This document shows, piece by piece, positions 5,379 to 7,000 of a stretch of 7,000 bases of DNA. Position 1 is the stretch's first letter, and each line of letters begins with the position of its first letter. The notes below the pieces were generated by a model. It made no database searches. It had not been told where the DNA came from and saw only the letters and a program-made list of their open reading frames with translations. The DNA is from Fusobacteriota bacterium (GTDB taxonomy: Bacteria > Fusobacteriota > Fusobacteriia > JAPLKR01). The position numbers and the translations under genes were made by a program. Where the stretch lies: the NCBI GenBank assembly GCA_026387965.1, contig JAPLKR010000082.1:1-7000 (forward strand). The letters are read 5' to 3'.

Positions 5379-6294
5379 TTAACTAACTTTTCTAGATTTT
5401 GCAGCATAATATAATTTTTCAAATCGAATAGGTGTGCAATTATTAATAGACCCATGAATCCTATTAGAATTATAGAAATATAGGATATACTCGTTAATAC
5501 TATCAATGGCTTGCTGTCTGCTTCCATATTTTTCATGAAAAACGAGTTTTTTTAAAAATGCTATGAAATGATTCAATAACTGCGATATCATAGCACTTAC
5601 CTTGTCTACTCATACTGCAAGTGATTTTATTTTCTTTCAACAATTTCTGATAATTGTTTGAACAATATTGAACGCCTCTATCTGAGTGATGAATGAAGTT
5701 TTTAGTCTCCTTCAGATGAACTAATGCTCGCTTTAAAGTCTTTATAGTCATACGTGAATCCATGGCAAAGCCTATGATTCTTCATGTATATAAATCCATC
5801 AGAGTTGAAAGATATACCCAACCTTCGTCAGTTGCATTATACGTAATATCTCCAACCATTGCTTCACACGGTTTTGATGTTTGGAAGTTTTGATTTAGTA
5901 GATTTTCTGCCACTGAAAGTTTATGATTAAAAATTGTTGTAGCGATGTATTTTCGCTTCACGAACGCTCTGATTCCTAATTCCTTCATAAGCATCCCGAG
6001 ATGTTTTTTACTTACAATTTCAACTGATGCTCTTATTTTTTCGTTATCTTTGGAGCACCATAGCGTCCCTTAGATTTGTTGTATTCAGTAATTACTTTCA
6101 CCTTCACTAGCTCTTTTTTTGAGTACTCTTGAGCTTAACGGTTCTTTCTTCCACCTGTAATATCCAGATAGTGAGACGCCTAGGATTTTTGCCATCCGCT
6201 TTAAAGAATATCGCCACTTCTCTTGGTGCATAAAGGAATACTTCACTTGTGGCTTTTCGCAAAGTATCCCATTGTCTTTTTTAGTATTTCGCAC
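5379..6294 (-). pseudogene. IS3-family transposase orfB (DDE integrase), broken by a nonsense codon and three frame changes
   Basis: Joining frames restores an IS150-type orfB. The N-terminal helix-turn-helix part runs RMAKILGVSLSGYYRWKKEP up to a stop at 6085-6087. The frame then shifts near 6120-6135 to read EYSKKELVKV...KGRYGAPKITK, and shifts back near the T6 run at 6036-6041 to read LGMLMKELGIRA. GDITY gives the first catalytic Asp. After MDLYT an in-frame TGA (5782-5784) replaces a likely arginine codon before IIGFAMDSRM. HHSDRG gives the second Asp, and exactly 35 residues later comes the catalytic Glu in VIESFHS. A third shift at the T7/A5 run (5547-5558) leads into the C-terminal rve_3-like part (RIHGSINNCTP) ending at 5379. 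The conserved Asn of Y-D-N-A is Ile. All catalytic residues remain, but no active product can be made. Confidence 0.9.
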
Positions 6295-6533
6295 ACTTCT
6301 TCTAATTCTCGAATGCGTTTTTCTTTTTCTTTAAGTTCCTTTTCACTATCACGAGTATTTCCACTTCCTACAAAGGCTTCTGAATTATTGGTTTTGTAAT
6401 CTAATATCCAACTACTTAATGACTCTTTACTCTCATCGAGTTCACGGGCTACTTGGCTCTGTTTCTTTCCATGTTCTAATACCTGTTTTACTGCATCTAG
6501 CTTAAATTCTTTATCGTACCTTGGTTTTTTTAT
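6243..6533 (-). pseudogene. IS3-family transposase orfA with a lost start codon
   Basis: The frame was translated by hand and stays open for 96 codons to the TGA at 6243-6245. It encodes a typical HTH_Tnp_1 protein. KPRYDKEFKLDAVKQVLEHG is followed by SQVARELDESKESLSSW, a DNA-binding helix-turn-helix with the usual leucine and tryptophan positions. A leucine-zipper-like coiled coil (KELKEKEKRIRELEE) and the ending EILKKTMGYFAKSHK complete it. The first codon at 6531-6533 is ATA, ten bases after a perfect AGGAGG. There is no ATG, GTG or TTG in frame between it and the upstream stop, so an original ATG has probably mutated. OrfA normally binds the IS ends and, after -1 frameshifting, supplies the N-terminus of the OrfAB transposase. 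Silent or nearly silent expression is inferred. Confidence 0.85.
6276..6282 (-). promoter_or_regulatory. Programmed -1 frameshift heptamer A-AAA-AAG of the IS
   Basis: On the minus strand the orfA frame reads CTA AAA AAG ACA. Slipping back one base gives ACT AAA AAA GAC, which is the orfB frame. This is the classic slippery heptamer of IS150-like IS3 elements, located near the end of orfA as expected. Confidence 0.75.
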
Positions 6534-6543
6534 TGTGGGAGTT

Positions 6544-6549
6544 CCTCCT
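6544..6549 (-). promoter_or_regulatory. Intact ribosome binding site before the dead orfA start
   Basis: AGGAGG on the minus strand lies 10 bases before the ATA codon at 6531-6533. It marks where the original orfA start was. Confidence 0.6.
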
Positions 6550-6607
6550 GATTTACTTTTATTTTAGCATATCGTTCAGATTCGTTACTTCCACTTTTTA
6601 GTATACA

Positions 6608-6716
6608 CTCCTTACCGATCCCAATTAATCATATATTTTGTTGATAGAGTGCCCGATTAAACCCACTTTATATTACCCTGTTGTATTTTGCAATCCACAG
6701 GTAAAATCAAGTTTTT
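6608..6716. other. Non-coding stretch between IS remnant and transporter regulatory region
   Basis: I see no open frame, RNA gene or convincing terminator here. CCTGT at 6677-6681 and ACAGG at 6697-6701 could pair across a 15-base loop, but the stem is too short and has no adjoining T tract. Confidence 0.4.
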
Positions 6717-6745
6717 ACATTTATGAGAAATTTATCATAAAATGT
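6717..6745. repeat. Inverted repeat, candidate operator upstream of the PAT transporter promoter
   Basis: ACATTTATGA (6717-6726), eight bases, then TCATAAAATGT (6735-6745) are near-perfect inverted arms with one extra A. The inner TTTATGA/TCATAAA arms (6720-6726 and 6735-6741) match exactly. It ends 11 bases before the -35 element, where an activator, or a repressor acting by looping, could bind. No transcription-factor family is assigned. Confidence 0.4.
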
Positions 6746-6756
6746 GATAATATATT

Positions 6757-6785
6757 TTGAATTTATTTTAATATTATGTTAAAAT
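6757..6785 (+). promoter_or_regulatory. Promoter of the PAT-family transporter gene
   Basis: TTGAAT (6757-6762), a 17-base spacer, and TAAAAT (6780-6785) match 4 of 6 and 5 of 6 consensus bases. A TG one base before the -10 (6777-6778) makes it an extended -10 promoter. Transcription would start near 6792, giving a leader of about 70 bases. Confidence 0.55.
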
Positions 6786-6794
6786 AATGATATG

Positions 6795-6808
6795 AAAAAG
6801 CGTTCACA
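6795..6808 (+). promoter_or_regulatory. Degenerate cre-like (CcpA-type) site
   Basis: AAAAAGCGTTCACA fits the right half of the cre pattern TGWNANCGNTNWCA exactly, but the leading TG is AA. It lies just after the predicted transcription start, a common position for catabolite repression. The imperfect left half makes this a weak call. Confidence 0.25.
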
Positions 6809-6862
6809 ATAAATTCATTTAATTCTAAAGCACTTTTAAACCACTAAAATAGGAGAAAATTA

Positions 6863-7000
6863 ATGGAAACACACGAAAATGGAATGATGTCTACAAAACA
6901 GGCATGGGGATTTGTTCCAACTGGATATTTCATGGAGGGATTGCCTTTTGTCATGATTATCATCGCTTCAACTGTAATGTATAAGAATTTTGGTTTTTCC
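6863..7000 (+). CDS. PAT/AmpG-like major facilitator superfamily transporter, N-terminal 46 residues (cut by window edge)
   Basis: The ATG at 6863-6865 follows AGGAG by 7 bases, and the frame is open for 46 codons to the window end. Residues 15-46 carry WGFVPTGYFMEGLPF and MIIIASTVMYKNFGFS. This matches the first helix signature of the PAT (peptide-acetyl-CoA transporter) branch of MFS proteins, with the hallmark Y-F-x-E-G-L-P before a membrane helix and a Y-K-x-x-G-x-S end. AmpG, the muropeptide permease, belongs to this branch, but the branch also contains uncharacterised sugar and peptide transporters. The protein would act in the cytoplasmic membrane. It has its own promoter and is separated from the rest by the dead IS. 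The substrate cannot be judged from this fragment. Confidence 0.75.
   Translation, partial: METHENGMMSTKQAWGFVPTGYFMEGLPFVMIIIASTVMYKNFGFS

Larger units (their letters stand above)
5323..6607 (-). mobile_element. Decayed IS3-family (IS150-type) insertion sequence
   Basis: The element is about 1285 bases and carries orfA and orfB in overlapping -1 frames joined by an A-AAA-AAG slippery site, the plan of IS3-family elements of the IS150 group. The ends are estimated. Reading inward, the orfB-side end TACACCGCCCCAAGTGGTA (from 5323) and the orfA-side end TGTATACTAAAAAGTGGAA (from 6607, minus strand) share AAGTGG at the same distance from a terminal T. Overall identity is only about half. The right end still finishes in CA as expected, but the left starts TA rather than TG. 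No matching 3-4-base target duplication is evident. The element is clearly inactive: orfA lacks a start codon and orfB is multiply broken. Existence is certain; boundaries are approximate. Confidence 0.85.

Noticed and set aside
5315-5536. Minus-strand open frame of 73 codons beginning MKNMEADSK
   Set aside because: It is an alternative frame over the transposase C-terminal region, whose real frame contains the recognisable RIHGSINNCTP block.
5315-6615. Target-site duplication flanking the IS
   Set aside because: Bases before 5323 and after 6607 do not match, and the ends themselves are only estimated.
1-7000. CRISPR arrays, tRNA or rRNA genes, riboswitches, defence systems
   Set aside because: Reading by eye on both strands showed no regularly spaced repeats, no tRNA-like cloverleaf sequence and no recognised leader or defence gene.

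Overview
The window looks like chromosomal DNA of a low-GC Gram-positive bacterium (Firmicutes in the broad sense, possibly Erysipelotrichia-like). The reasons are base composition strongly biased to A and T, strong GGAGG-type ribosome binding sites, use of TTG as a start codon, the standard genetic code (no TGA tryptophan), and the protein families present. The taxonomic guess is inference only.

Layout. From 3830 down to 1 runs a compact minus-strand operon of five genes: a MutT-like Nudix hydrolase, the adenine glycosylase MutY, an RluA/RluD-family pseudouridine synthase, and two consecutive membrane proteins. The membrane proteins look like the N- and C-terminal halves of one FUSC/aromatic-acid-exporter-type transporter. 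The second half runs off the left edge. The genes are separated by 2 to 17 bases or overlap, so transcriptional and probably translational coupling is likely. MutT and MutY are two arms of the oxidised-guanine (GO) repair system: one sanitises the nucleotide pool, the other removes A opposite 8-oxoG.

Divergent from mutT, with only 25 bases between the start codons, is trmN6 (tRNA1Val adenine-37 N6-methyltransferase, plus strand, 3856-4518). Its 3' end overlaps by 32 bases the end of a convergent minus-strand gene (4487-5212). That gene is recognisably GpsA, glycerol-3-phosphate dehydrogenase, but is about 90 residues shorter than usual. About 75 of the missing residues are a clean in-frame loss from the nucleotide-binding domain, and a conserved substrate-site arginine is replaced. 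A terminator-like hairpin for trmN6 lies inside the gpsA-like coding region.

From about 5323 to 6607 lies a decayed IS3-family (IS150-type) insertion sequence on the minus strand. orfA is open but has lost its ATG start (ATA behind an intact AGGAGG). The A-AAA-AAG programmed frameshift site survives. orfB still encodes the HTH, DD(35)E and C-terminal parts but is broken by one nonsense codon and three frame changes.

To the right, a 255-base non-coding stretch (6608-6862) carries an inverted repeat, a good extended -10 promoter and a degenerate cre-like site. These precede the first 46 codons of a PAT/AmpG-like major facilitator transporter that runs off the right edge.

No RNA genes, CRISPR arrays or clear defence systems were seen. 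The most unusual items are the internally deleted GpsA, the MutY with an extra N-terminal domain of about 80 residues, the split FUSC transporter, and the nested terminator at the convergent overlap.
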